A DNA stretch of 64,000 nt from Protula sp. h YS-2021. Taxonomy: Eukaryota; Annelida; Polychaeta; Sabellida; Serpulidae. The stretch lies in assembly GCA_949752745.1 (NCBI GenBank), contig OX457027.1, positions 75,336,700 to 75,400,699 on the forward strand, given 5' to 3'. This document shows positions 37,169 to 44,600 of this stretch, one piece after another. The translations under genes were made by a program, and so were the position numbers. The notes beneath the pieces were generated by a model. That model was given only the letters and a program-made list of their open reading frames with translations. It ran no database searches and was not told the origin of the DNA. Positions within the stretch are counted from its first letter, which is position 1, and each line of letters opens with the position of its first letter.

Positions 37169-40100
37169 TAAAAAATAAAAAAGTATATGCATACATATAC
37201 TTTTTGCGAAAACTTATTCTTTAAATTATTGTCCTTTAGTATAAGTAACATTTGTAGTTCATTGAGCTTCCGTGTCACAAATTGTAGCCAAAATTTAGTT
37301 TTCTGGCAGTTGTAGAAGCACTGTTGTCATTTGTAGCGTAAAAGTGTAGCTTTGTTGCAAGTGTAGCTTTGTGGCAGCTTGTAGCAAAAAAAAACTTCAT
37401 CCAGAAGTTGACTTTTGTTGCAGTTGTAGTAACATTCTTATCAGTTGTTGTCAAAAGTGTAGCTGTGCGGCAAAAACAGTGACACTGTTGCCGACTGGTT
37501 GCTTTGTTGTTGCCGCCTTGTTGTTGTCACATTTAGAACAGTTCTGTTGTTCAGTTCAAGTTAATCTGTGTAAATCAACTCTTTAAGTTCTGAACGGACA
37601 GAGGCATGTGCTCATGACGAAACGCGCGAGAGAACGCGCGAAACAGAGCAGAAATTTTAAACATTCGGTGGATCTTGCGTCAGTTCCAGTATATGCTGTC
37701 GTCAGCGAGGACTTCTTTATTTGTGTAGCAAAAGGCGTGCCAAAATATTGTTGAGCGCCAACGTATTTCCTATTTTATCACATGGAAGAACGTCTGTTAC
37801 GTAACAGAAAAAAAATCCGAGTATTGAGTATAAAAACATCAGATTAAGCAACGTGTTTCCTAACATGCAAGGAGGTGTTTCCTAACATGGAAGGACTCCT
37901 TTAACGTGATAAAAAAAAAAAAAGATGAGACCGTTGAGAATAAAAACACGAGATCAAGGAAAATGAGGATCCGCAGTTGGAGTGGTTTGAACGATTAGGA
38001 TGAAATAAAGGATAGAGGCGTGTAAATGTTTGTGAGGCCTTTATGAGGCTGTGTCACAGGGATGTCTTCGTAAGGTCTTTGTGTTGTCGCCTGTAGTATG
38101 TTTTATGTGTGGTGAAAATGAAAAGGGTGAACCGACATTTTCGGCCAAATCTTCAGTCAGGGACAGAATTTTGTGAACTTGTTCTGTTCAAACTTACCTT
38201 TTCCTCTAATACTTATCTGACTGAGGTAATCGCAACATTTTTCGCGGTGTTGTGAAGGTTTCTGGTTTTAACTGTTGAGCAAGTGTTCTTCATTACATTG
38301 AGAAGAAACCTCTTCAGGCAGTACCAACCCATGAAAAATACGACTGGTGTAAAAAAGCGGCTGCATTTTAGAATGAAAACACCCCGTTTTGTTTCTGCAC
38401 GCACACCCCAGTCACACGGACATCCCACAGTCACGCGGACACCCCACAGTCACACGGACACCCCACAGTCACGCGGACACCCCACAGTCACACGGACACC
38501 CCACAGTCACACGCACACCCCACAGTCACACGCACACCCCACAGTCACACGGACACCCCACAGTCACACGGACACCCCACAGTCACACGGACACCCCATA
38601 GTCACACGCACACCCCACAGTCACACGGACACCCCACAGTCACACGGACATCCCACAGTCACGCGGACACCCCACAGTCACGCGGACACCCCACAGTCAC
38701 ACGGACACCCCACAGTCACACGCACACCCCACAGTCACACGGACACCCCACAGTCACACGGACACCCCACAGTCACACGCACACCCCACAGTCACACGCA
38801 CACCCCACAGTCACACGGACACCCCACAGTCACACGGACACCCCATAGTCACACGCACACCCCACAGTCACACGGACACCCCACAGTCACACGGACACCC
38901 CACAGTCACACGCACACCCCACAGTCACACGGATTCGCACACACATTCCCCCTTTTGCTTTATATTTTTAATGATTAATCACTTTATGTATAGTTTGTTG
39001 TAATCATTTTCTTAAGCCACTAACTGCTTTTCTGGTATCGAAATCTTTGCCTAATAAGTAGAATACATAAATGAACAATATGTCTTTCAATAATGTATAA
39101 ATTTTTTGTGTAATTTTTTTTTTTGGCAATTTTTAGAAAAAAAATGCCTGTTTTTGTCTATGGTGCACAATTTTCATAACTAATAAAAGTAAAAATCCTT
39201 GAGGAAACTTGCAAACTATTATTAACCTATCTTCTCTCTTTCTTTTTTTCTTTTTTTTTTTTTTGTTTTTTTTTTTGTTTTTGATTCCCGCAGTTTAGTT
39301 TCTTTTTTCACTGAAAATTCATTGCGCAACCCTTGCACCGAGAATTTGATGAGCTTCAAAAATTAAGATATTTTCGCTGAACTTTGCACTAGTCTTTGAA
39401 ACTTTATATATATATATGTAGAGCCTTGTGCGATATAAACTAAAGATTAACGTCAACTACTGTTCACAGAGCCCGACATTCTCGAAGCCATTGCTCAATA
39501 CGACTTCCAAGGTCGTACACAGCGCGAGTTATCATTCAAAAAGGGGGACGTGCTGGAGGTGTACGAACAGGTGTCTCCGGACTGGTGGAGGGGCTGCATG
39601 CGTGGAACCAAGGGCTTAATCCCCGCTAAATATATCTTCGTCAGAAGTTTAAGGTAAACGCAGCTTTTCAATTTCGTTGATCTCTGTATGTCTTTCAGTC
39701 TGACAAAATGATCTAGCCGTCTGTAATCTGGGAAAAAGCTAACTTATCTAAAAAGCAACAGCCTGCTTCACTTAGCTAGTCAGTGTTAGCGACAGATTGG
39801 TGCCCGGGCGGGCTAGTGATGTGGGCTAGTGATGTTGTGAGCTGTTAAAAGCATTAAGTTTAGCCTGTCACACCTGAATCGTGTCAGTGGTCAATGCATT
39901 TTCTTGTTCCTGTGCATATTGTTGAACAAAGTTACTCTCAAATCGCACTGTTGTAAGTCCGGCAGCAGAGGAATTCTAACCTTTTCTGTCATTGCCATTC
40001 CACGTTTAATCATTAATTTTAAAGGATCAGTTTCTTCAGTTCTCTTGTTAAGTTCTCGAATAACGTCATTGGGTGTTGTTGTTGTTGTAGGGAGAGAGAA

Positions 40101-41690
40101 GAAGAGCGGCTGAACAAGAGCAGCACGGAGCTGAGCGCGCGCGACAAACGGAAGTCGGCCGAGTCGCTTCCCGCGCGCTCCTGCGGCCTCGCCACCGACA
40201 TGTCCGCCTCGCAGCCCAATGTCTCGCTACCACTCACCTCGCAGTCGGTACTCGGCCTGTCTGTCGCCGGCTCAGGGGCTTCTAAGCCGCAGCAGCAGCA
40301 GCTTCAGCAACAATCGCCGACACAGGAGAGATCCGTACCCGTCAGCGAGAACCTGTCTGTCTCATTGTCGCTGTCCCGCGATGGCAGTGGCTTCAGCCGT
40401 GAGCTGGGTGTGGATTCGCCCGACCGGTCCCGTGAACGATCGCGCGAGAGGTCGCAAACACCGGCAGCTCCCAGCCCCATTCACAGTGGTCAGACGTCAC
40501 CGGCCATTCGCAGCGACGTCAGCCTCGGCCTTCAGAATGACGTCATCACGGCAGCTGAGGTAGACTATTCACCAAATTTTAAAGAGGTCATTTCACTAAA
40601 AGACGCAACATTGGCGTCGTCCTACACTGAGTCTGTGGTGGAAGGTTTATTGTCTGACATCACCCAGTTACCGAATAGAAACTTAGACACGTCTAGCCTT
40701 AGTCAAGAAACGCTTCTAAGTAAAGACAGTGGCTTTTCACAGACGTCATCTAGCCGAGAAAACACTCCCAGTGTCGACGGCTCGCGTTTGAAGGGCTCAA
40801 GCTCTCAGGAGCTGTTAGAACAGGATTACACGGAGGAGGAGGAAGAGGCGACTGTTGTAGAGGATGCGCCGCCGATCACCTCGAAGACAGGTACTGGTGA
40901 CAGCAGCCAAACAGGAAGTGAGCGACCCACTCCTGACTGGCACCACGATATCGATGACGCGCTGGCGGAGATCATGCACGGCGTAGAGTCGCTGGAGAAG
41001 CAGCAGCAGATGGACCAGACCACATCTGACCAGGTGCTCGGTGCCAGCGACACGCCGGACTTAGTAATAGGTCTGCCTGTGGGGCAGACGACGCCCTCCC
41101 CTGCCGCGTCGCCCAAGACGAAATCAGTGGAAGCAGCTGTTCTGAGCACGGCTGAAGTGTTTGCAAACAGCAACCAATCCACCATCAAGAAGGGCATGAT
41201 CATTCCAAAGGGACACGCACTAGAGTCGAGCGCGTCGGCGGGCAGTGTCCCCAAAGCGTTCCAATCACAGCCGAGCACGGACGAGGAGGCCATCATGCGG
41301 AGGACCGCCAGCACGACAGCAGCAATGCGCTCCCGCCACAAAAAGAAGCCAAAACACCGGGAGCGCCACCTGTCGGATCCGCAAGCAGACGACTCGGGGA
41401 GTACACCCGAAACACCCATTTCTGTGTTCCAGCAGCGCACGGTTCATATTGTGAAGCCGCCGCCACAGCGAGGGGATACGCCAGAGCGGAAGGACTCAGC
41501 CGAGAAGCCTTTTCCCGCGCAGCAACAGCAGGCCACTACGCATGAGCAGCTCACGACACCGCGTGGCCCAAAACCGCCAATCAAAATAAAGCCGCCGGTC
41601 ATGAAGAAACCAGTGTTTACGTCCCCGGAGATGTTAAAAAGGAGGAAAGAGGCTAAAGAAAATTTGTCAACAGGTACTCCTCCTTCTTGA
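20291..41690 (+). CDS. SRGAP: SLIT-ROBO Rho GTPase-activating protein (19 exons, 5' end incomplete)
   Basis: The spliced exons give 1,295 codons plus stop. Every junction is in phase and all boundaries are GT-AG. Domain order is F-BAR (exons 20291-29126), RhoGAP (29559-32855), acidic linker, SH3 (39470-39653), then a 533-codon last exon predicted to be disordered. Diagnostic matches to the family include IRSQLSEQMRCLD, LQDFFRRRAEVEAEY, RDHATLSDIY, LIKVLNELQ, KFEFQPHKGDE, TEEFY, KLFGGSIEEYVE, INSVAGLLKLYFRELK, YSDENMMDAYNLAICFGPT and RELSFKKGD. In the family, the inverse-type F-BAR domain dimerises and bends membrane into protrusions. The GAP domain stimulates GTP hydrolysis by Rac/Cdc42/RhoA, and the SH3 domain binds Robo1 and actin regulators. 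The catalytic arginine finger is present (GVFRVSGS, codon at 30448-30450). The protein is longer than vertebrate SRGAPs (about 1,080 residues) because of its tail. The true N-terminus is missing; see 5530-5647. Confidence 0.95.
20527..20609 (+). pseudogene. Decayed duplicate of the 3' half of the F-BAR exon
   Basis: Lies 52 bp after the real exon's donor. It reads CGCGCCTAGGTGGAGGCCGA..., matching the exon's CGCGCCGAGGTGGAGGCCGA. The match continues through the codons for EYTRPLDRFVKCLQSRHLQ and even a donor-like CAG|GTACGC. The GAG codon has become TAG, and codons near the end are missing, so inclusion would truncate the protein. No acceptor is retained. This is a local partial exon duplication that has lost function. 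Confidence 0.88.
21245..23098. repeat. 51-bp minisatellite, about 36 copies
   Basis: Tandem 51-bp units containing CCAGGCCGTCGACCCGCCCG followed by TCCGTGATAGCGAATCATC and TTTATTGTAATT. Each unit carries a GTCGAC site. Point variants (CGTGAT/CATGAT, GCGAAT/GCAAAT/GAAAAT, TTTATTG/TTCACTG/TTCCCTG) are shuffled among the copies. The unit length is a multiple of three and the unit has few stops. Open frames of over 600 codons therefore run along both strands (17-residue repeats such as CYHGRAGRRPGITIKMI). The array lies inside an SRGAP intron. Confidence 0.97.
23491..23656 (+). CDS. SRGAP: SRGAP exon 2: F-BAR
   Basis: Acceptor TGTGCTGCAG|G, donor AAGAAG|GTTGGT. Encodes (R)REQWPFYSTHNCWQSLL..., RQSRDHATLSDIYTTQM and RFQDIMDDMQRIHKK, aligning with the family segment LSPVNCW..LL...RE(S)(R/K)DHATLSDIY. 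Enters in phase 2, leaves in phase 0. Confidence 0.94.
24652..24714 (+). CDS. SRGAP: SRGAP exon 3: F-BAR (21 codons)
   Basis: Acceptor CATTTTCAG|TGC, donor AGT|GTAAGT. Encodes CRDIGAENHDELIKVLNELQ then S, matching the family K...(D)DLMKVLNELY. Phase 0 on both sides. A second AG five bases in would break the frame. Confidence 0.9.
24910..24987. repeat. 13-bp tandem repeat, 6 copies
   Basis: Units GGACACAGTGTGT / GGGCAAAGTGTGT alternate six times inside an SRGAP intron. The preceding 24780-24900 is G/T-rich. Low-complexity intronic DNA. Confidence 0.9.
26934..27086 (+). CDS. SRGAP: SRGAP exon 4: F-BAR
   Basis: Acceptor TTATTGGCAG|GCC, donor GACAAG|GTGGGT. Encodes AMKTYHQYHGESIQAENKLR..., aligning with the family VMKTYHMYH(A/N)(E/D)SISAESKL, followed by a lysine-rich stretch. 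Phase 0 on both sides. Confidence 0.94.
27488..27616 (+). CDS. SRGAP: SRGAP exon 5: F-BAR
   Basis: Acceptor TATTTGTAG|AAG, donor ATCAAC|GTCAGT. Encodes KQKKYMDSKQKALVARNEYL then LSLDTANAAIQRYYCDDLHN, matching the family K(L)K(S)IKARNEYLL(T/A)LEATNASV.KYYIHDLSDLI. Phase 0 on both sides. Confidence 0.95.
27968..28189 (+). CDS. SRGAP: SRGAP exon 6: F-BAR C-terminal part
   Basis: Acceptor TACTTTCAG|TGC, donor GACGAG|GTGTGT. Encodes CIDCGYHNSVARALMMHASA..., ending FVLPKKFEFQPHKGDE. This aligns with the family CCDLGYHASLNRALR...DKQRFMEMY...PPMKFEFQ.HMGDE. Phase 0 on both sides. Confidence 0.95.
28543..28812 (+). CDS. SRGAP: SRGAP exon 7: post-F-BAR helices
   Basis: Acceptor ACGGTTAG|GTG, donor ATCACT|GTAAGT. 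Encodes VRQISAQKVVQADLLERLHT..., then KDYDVTQLFN and RMDTEEFYIT. The family equivalents are VSAQQPVQAEL, (E)DYDVS(E)CF and QETEQFYF. Phase 0 on both sides. Confidence 0.94.
29017..29126 (+). CDS. SRGAP: SRGAP exon 8: end of F-BAR extension
   Basis: Acceptor TTGTTGCAG|AAA, donor CCAAG|GTGAGC. Encodes KFRDFTIQSNRIARLQAKFN then SLQKALGEGG, matching the family K(L/M)(R/K)EYLEG.NLITKLQAKHDLLQ(R/K)TLGEG. Leaves in phase 2. Confidence 0.93.
29559..29664 (+). CDS. SRGAP: SRGAP exon 9: linker and start of RhoGAP domain
   Basis: Acceptor TTTATTTAG|A, donor GTCGAG|GTAAGC. Encodes a proline/lysine-rich linker (RPPSLPPKPKNSRR) and then PKLFGGSIEEYVE, the SRGAP entry to the RhoGAP fold (KLF.G.LE.(F/Y)V). 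Enters in phase 2, leaves in phase 0. Confidence 0.94.
29821..29963. repeat. 13-bp minisatellite, 11 copies
   Basis: Tandem units of (G/C)CACATGAAATGC with small variants (CACATAAAATGC, GTACGTCAAATGC, CACATGAGTTGC) inside the SRGAP intron. Confidence 0.95.
30364..30502 (+). CDS. SRGAP: SRGAP exon 10: RhoGAP, arginine finger
   Basis: Acceptor GTTGATTAG|GCT, donor AAAAGG|GTGAGA. Encodes ATGQEIPMVVRSCVRVINLY then GRYHQGVFRVSGSQHEINEF. The Arg of FRVSG (30448-30450) is the catalytic arginine finger of RhoGAP domains. Leaves in phase 1. Confidence 0.95.
30810..30944 (+). CDS. SRGAP: SRGAP exon 11: RhoGAP core
   Basis: Acceptor CCGTGACAG|GG, donor AGCA|GTGAGT. Encodes (G)EDPLQDIISAKDINSVAGLL then KLYFRELKEPLFPTHLFDEL, the highly conserved RhoGAP helix pair. 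Enters and leaves in phase 1. Confidence 0.95.
31528..31633 (+). CDS. SRGAP: SRGAP exon 12: RhoGAP
   Basis: Two acceptors are possible. AATTCTTAAG|AA at 31527/31528 keeps the frame (…NCSKLGKPHESMMRVREL). GGGGAAG|CC at 31538/31539 would shift it. The sequence RELISDLPRPIFVVARYLFA then FLS matches the family (R)KLLLTLPRSV..VMRYLFAFLNHLS. Donor CCA|GTAAGT, leaving in phase 2. The 5' boundary was chosen by phase and has a weak polypyrimidine tract. Confidence 0.85.
32341..32437 (+). CDS. SRGAP: SRGAP exon 13: RhoGAP
   Basis: Acceptor TTTTCTTATAG|T, donor GATCAG|GTAATG. Encodes LSEYSDENMMDAYNLAICFG then PTVLPIPPDRDQ, nearly identical to the vertebrate LSQYSDENMMDPYNLAICFGPTLMP. Enters in phase 2, leaves in phase 0. 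Confidence 0.96.
32734..32855 (+). CDS. SRGAP: SRGAP exon 14: end of RhoGAP
   Basis: Acceptor CTGTTTCAG|GTT, donor GATGG|GTAAGA. Encodes VQFQNYVIDLVKNIILQHEM then IFPKEIEGAVYEKIVIEEED. The family has AHVNE(V/I)IKTIIIHHE.IFP...L.GPVYEK. Leaves in phase 2. Confidence 0.94.
32974..33429 (+). mobile_element. Helentron-like repeat, family B copy 1
   Basis: Begins TTATTCCCCACAGGGGG. It ends with the inverted copy CCTGTGGGGAAT, then ATGTGGGCTATGCACACTGC and TCTAGT. The core has two tandem units of about 175 bp (ACTTAAAAACTCCTGCAAGG..., CTATGGGAGCAAACACAGAT..., CCAAGGAAAATGGACCAGCT). No coding capacity. It has the same start word and CTAGT end as family A, with a different body. Located in an SRGAP intron. 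Confidence 0.7.
33430..33738 (+). mobile_element. Helentron-like repeat, family B second unit (no 5' end)
   Basis: Continues directly from the CTAGT end of the first copy with GAAACTTGGTGTGTAGCTTC. It carries two diverged core units and finishes with a second complete 3' end (GGGGGAATATGTGGGCTATG, CACACTGCTCTAGTTT). A tandem 3' terminus without an intervening 5' terminus suggests end bypass or unequal recombination. Confidence 0.65.
33989..34062 (+). CDS. SRGAP: SRGAP exon 15: acidic linker before SH3
   Basis: Acceptor TTGTTTCAG|T, donor GAAG|GTGCGT. Encodes DAQDNIDNLSDEDIDEIADT then VSEE, an acidic linker like the E/D-rich segment between GAP and SH3 in vertebrate SRGAPs. Enters in phase 2, leaves in phase 1. 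Confidence 0.88.
34861..34878 (+). CDS. SRGAP: SRGAP candidate 18-nt microexon
   Basis: Acceptor TAATATGCAG|CC, donor AAAATTG|GTCAGT. It adds A-KKRKI in phase 1 to phase 1, so inclusion or skipping both preserve the reading frame. The basic KKRK patch would sit between the acidic linker and the SH3 domain. Support is positional only (splice signals and phase). Confidence 0.55.
35510..35772 (+). mobile_element. Helentron-like repeat, family B copy 3
   Basis: TTATTCCCCACAGGGGGGTG at the 5' end, one core unit (GCAAGGATTTTAATGAAACT..., ACAAACACAGATCGATATTG), then CTATGGGGAATATGTGGGCT and ATGCACACTGCTCTAGTT. A single-core version of the element at 32974. Confidence 0.7.
35931..36006. repeat. (AT)n microsatellite
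   Basis: 76 bp of uninterrupted AT dinucleotides in the SRGAP intron. Confidence 0.98.
36275..36286 (+). CDS. SRGAP: SRGAP candidate 12-nt microexon
   Basis: Preceded by an unusually strong pyrimidine tract (TCTTTCCTCCTTTCCTCTTC) and AG, followed by a perfect donor GTAAGA. It encodes D-IFI in phase 1 to phase 1, so it is frame-neutral. Four residues would be added just before EPDILEAIAQYDF of the SH3 domain. The splice signals are better than those of many constitutive exons here, but there is no transcript evidence. Confidence 0.6.
   Translation: MFS
37300..37530. repeat. Degenerate GTTGTAGC/TTGTGGCAG-rich tract
   Basis: Irregular repeats of GTGTAGCTTTGTTGC, GTGGCAGCTTGTAGC and TTGTTGTTGCC words without fixed period. 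Probably a decayed simple repeat. Confidence 0.5.
38402..38935. repeat. 19-bp minisatellite, about 28 copies
   Basis: Units CCCCACAGTCACACGGACA with CACGCGG and CACACGC variants. The 19-bp unit cycles through all three frames without a stop, giving a long open frame (TPQSHGHPTVTRTPHSHTD repeats) that is an artefact of the repeat. Copy variants occur in mixed order, as expected for a recombining array. Confidence 0.97.
39470..39653 (+). CDS. SRGAP: SRGAP exon 18: SH3 domain
   Basis: Acceptor TGTTCACAG|AG, donor TTAAG|GTAAAC. A single exon encodes the whole SH3 domain: (E)PDILEAIAQYDFQGRTQREL then SFKKGDVLEVYEQVSPDWWR, with the ALYDF-like AQYDF, the WW pair and the GLIPAKYI motif of peptide-binding SH3 domains. 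Enters in phase 1, leaves in phase 2. Confidence 0.95.
40091..41690 (+). CDS. SRGAP: SRGAP exon 19: long C-terminal tail and stop
   Basis: Acceptor TTGTTGTTGTAG|G. The exon reads 533 codons to a TGA at 41688-41690. The tail begins with a charged segment (REREEERLNKSSTELSARDK) and is predicted disordered. It has glutamine runs (QQQQLQQQSPTQ), Ser/Arg-rich RSRERSRERSQTP, an acidic patch (YTEEEEEATVVED), a basic RHKKKPKHRERH and a proline/lysine tail (PKPPIKIKPPVMKKP) that could bind SH3 domains. Many SP/TP and RxxS sites suggest phosphorylation. A donor-like CAACAG|GTACTC at 41673/41674, five codons before the stop, could extend the protein into unseen exons by alternative splicing. Confidence 0.85.
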
Positions 41691-44600
41691 TAATTGTTTT
41701 CAGCTGCTGCACCAGTCAAATGTAGTACTTATATCTAAGATATTGACGTGCCCTGTTGCGTTTAGAGTAATGTGTTGATTGACTCAACGGCAGGTCCGTT
41801 GCTGGTGTAACTGTAGGCGAAAGTTTGGCAGGATCCAGCTGACCCATTCAAATAATGGAGTGCTTAACAGCTGGTGTGCTTAACGCTGAACTTAATCTTC
41901 AATCAGTAAAGGATATGAAAGAAAAATAGTAAATATGCTTTAAAAGCGTGCGTTCGTGGGCATTAGCAGCCCCTGTGGTCTCCATGCTGGCTTTCCGCTT
42001 CTCTGGCCAAGCTTATTCAGAACTATTATCTGTGCTTTTTATAAACTGTAAAGCCACAGGGTCAAAACGTCACAAAAATAAATTTGCACCGGCCATTTCT
42101 TTTTCTTTTTTTTTACGCAAAAATAACCTACGTGCACACTACTTTACGCATAACTAGAACTGCCCTCTCGCTGTCGACAGGTTTTGGCAGGTGGCTTGAA
42201 TGTCACCATTTTTACCGGTTTGTGTCATCCACTGTTCCATGATTGTGTGTTTGTTACTGACTCCTCCCGCCCCCCGCCCTTCTTCCCCGCCCCCCCCCTT
42301 TTCGCCCCTCCCCCCTCTTCCCTCCCTGCTCCTGCCCCCCTTCCAGCGCCCTGTCTTTGTATTGCCTTAGCCATGTTGCGCAGCGAACCAGACCAGTCAG
42401 TGACGTATGTCACCCTGTTGCAGAATTATTGCGAGTTGGGTGAAACAGTAGCATGCTTGTTTATTATTTTTGTTAGTTTTATAGGATAATAAAATCCATA
42501 AAAAACGATTGAACAAATAGGGAGGAGAATGTTAGGAAAGTCTTGTGAAAATGTACAAATGGTGTAAAAAAAAACTTTGATTACCACAATGCAATATTTG
42601 TATACTTGACTTAAGTATTTTTTACTTATTATACAACGTGCTTTAACACTTATACAGATTGTTTTACAAAGTTTTAACAGCCAACGTATTGATTTCCTGT
42701 GTGTGCCAAGTTGACTCTAACCAATCAAGATTAACACGTAGTTTTGTTAGTTCTGTCATTAGGGAACACAGAAGAAATCTTTTGGACGAAACATTAGTGG
42801 TCTTGTAACCATAGGAACATTTTAAGAACTGTTCCACAAGCTAGTTAATCGAGGCTACTCGAATGCAGTTTACAAAGTTTGGATCAGAATGAATGGTTCA
42901 AATAATAATGAGATCATTTCGGTTGCTCCAAATTAGTTGTCATTAATAAAGATTTAGTTCATTAACTTCATTTGCTGAAAAAGGTGGGCTATTTTACTGT
43001 GCGCTTTATACAAGCTTGCACTTTTAACTGTACATTGTAAGTATTACAAAGCTTTTGGTTGTATATAAAGTTGCGGTAAAATGTGCTTTGAAAGTATTAC
43101 AAAAGTACCAATGTGAAAACGCGTCCTGCGTAGAAGTGCTACCCAAAGCTACACTTGCCCCAAAAACCATTACTGATTATAGTGACAGGTGTTCTCTGTT
43201 GATGTGGAATTTCCACGCGTTCATCACGTGACCGGTACATAGTCACGTCTTGTTTACGTACCCAGTACGTGTCCACATGTTGTTCATGTGATCTACACGC
43301 GTTTACGTGTCGTTCACGTGATCAGTTCCCTGTCATATTTTGTTCACGTGATAACTTCGCGTTCACGTGTCGTTCGCGTGATCAGTTCAGTTTAGGGCGC
43401 GGGCGCGTTTATTCCTTTATGTTGTGATCGTGAAGGCTTTATACTAGTCGCACATTGTATTTTATTTGGTTTGTTTTGTTTGTTTTATGAAGTGGTTGAG
43501 GAAATCGAACATATTATTGCTTCTGGAACGAATCGAGCGCATTATTGCTTTTGGGATAAACCTTTATAGTGGTTTGAACGCGAATTTTGTGAAAATGCTT
43601 CAAAATTTTCGGCAGAAACTTTTCCTACTTCTTTTAATTATTGTATTTGGCCAGTTGTTGCTGAGTTGCACCATGCCCACCCCGTCTCCGTGTGAGTTAA
43701 AGTGAAACAAAAGAAGGTCGACTGTCAATTATATACATTTCCAGGTGATTTTGTCGAACGTGATTCGTAATGGTGTTTGTTAAAATGTCACCGTTTTTGA
43801 TTGGATAAAGTGAATTGCCGACCATATGTTCACAAATATTTCATGGCTGTCTGAAATGGAAACGCCGACAACCTGGTGTACAACAGAGTCCTTCTGTTTT
43901 GGTTTATTTTAAGCCATATCACAGTATCTTCATGAAAACGGTTAAAAATGCCGATGAAATACGCGCAACTTATATGCTAGCTCACCAAGGGCAACTTGTC
44001 CAAACGCATGAAAAACAAAATGATAAAGATGTGATATTTACAGAATGGCGTATATAACATAAAGATTTTCTATTCAAGAAAATTACTTTTTGTGGTAGGG
44101 TTCTTCGGAATTGCAAGTGTTTTTTTTTTCAGCTGGTCACAATGTCCATGGCATTTATTGTGTTTCTTGTTTGCAAATTTTGAGTACAGGGTTGTATCTT
44201 TTCTCGCCTTATGTAAAAAGCATGTATTTTGTTGAAAACAGTCGTCTCAATTAGCACTGCTTCGTAAAGTTGGACTGGTGCTGCTACGTCACTCCTAACA
44301 TACTAACTCTTGTGTTCAGATATTTCAGCAATTTTTCTGTCGTTTTCGGAGTGACTGACATGTTGTGACACTAGTTGACATCTTACACCGATTATTCAGT
44401 GTGGTTGCGTATCCAGTATTGTATTGTCTTAATTTTTTTAACAAAATACACTAGACAAGTATGTTATAAGTAATGACCGTTCCTACCACCAGGGGGCATC
44501 CCGAGATACTGCTTGAGAAGCAGCAGGCACTAGGCAGCGGACCGTTTGGGATGTGAATAACTCTTCGGCGTAGTCGTTTTTTTTATTGTTGTTCAGCTTG

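Larger units (their letters stand above)
36287..39469. other. SRGAP: SRGAP intron, 3.2 kb
   Basis: Holds T-runs (36540-36559; about 30 T near 37138-37167), a GTTGTAGC-rich degenerate tract (37300-37530) and the 19-bp minisatellite (38402-38935). No further exon was recognised. Confidence 0.7.

Noticed and set aside
38283..38978. 231-codon His/Pro/Thr repeat protein
   Set aside because: Artefact of a 19-bp minisatellite without stops; located in an SRGAP intron.
40826..41440. 204-codon open frame on the minus strand
   Set aside because: Shadow of the SRGAP last exon on the opposite strand; Ser/Gln-rich coding produces few antisense stops.
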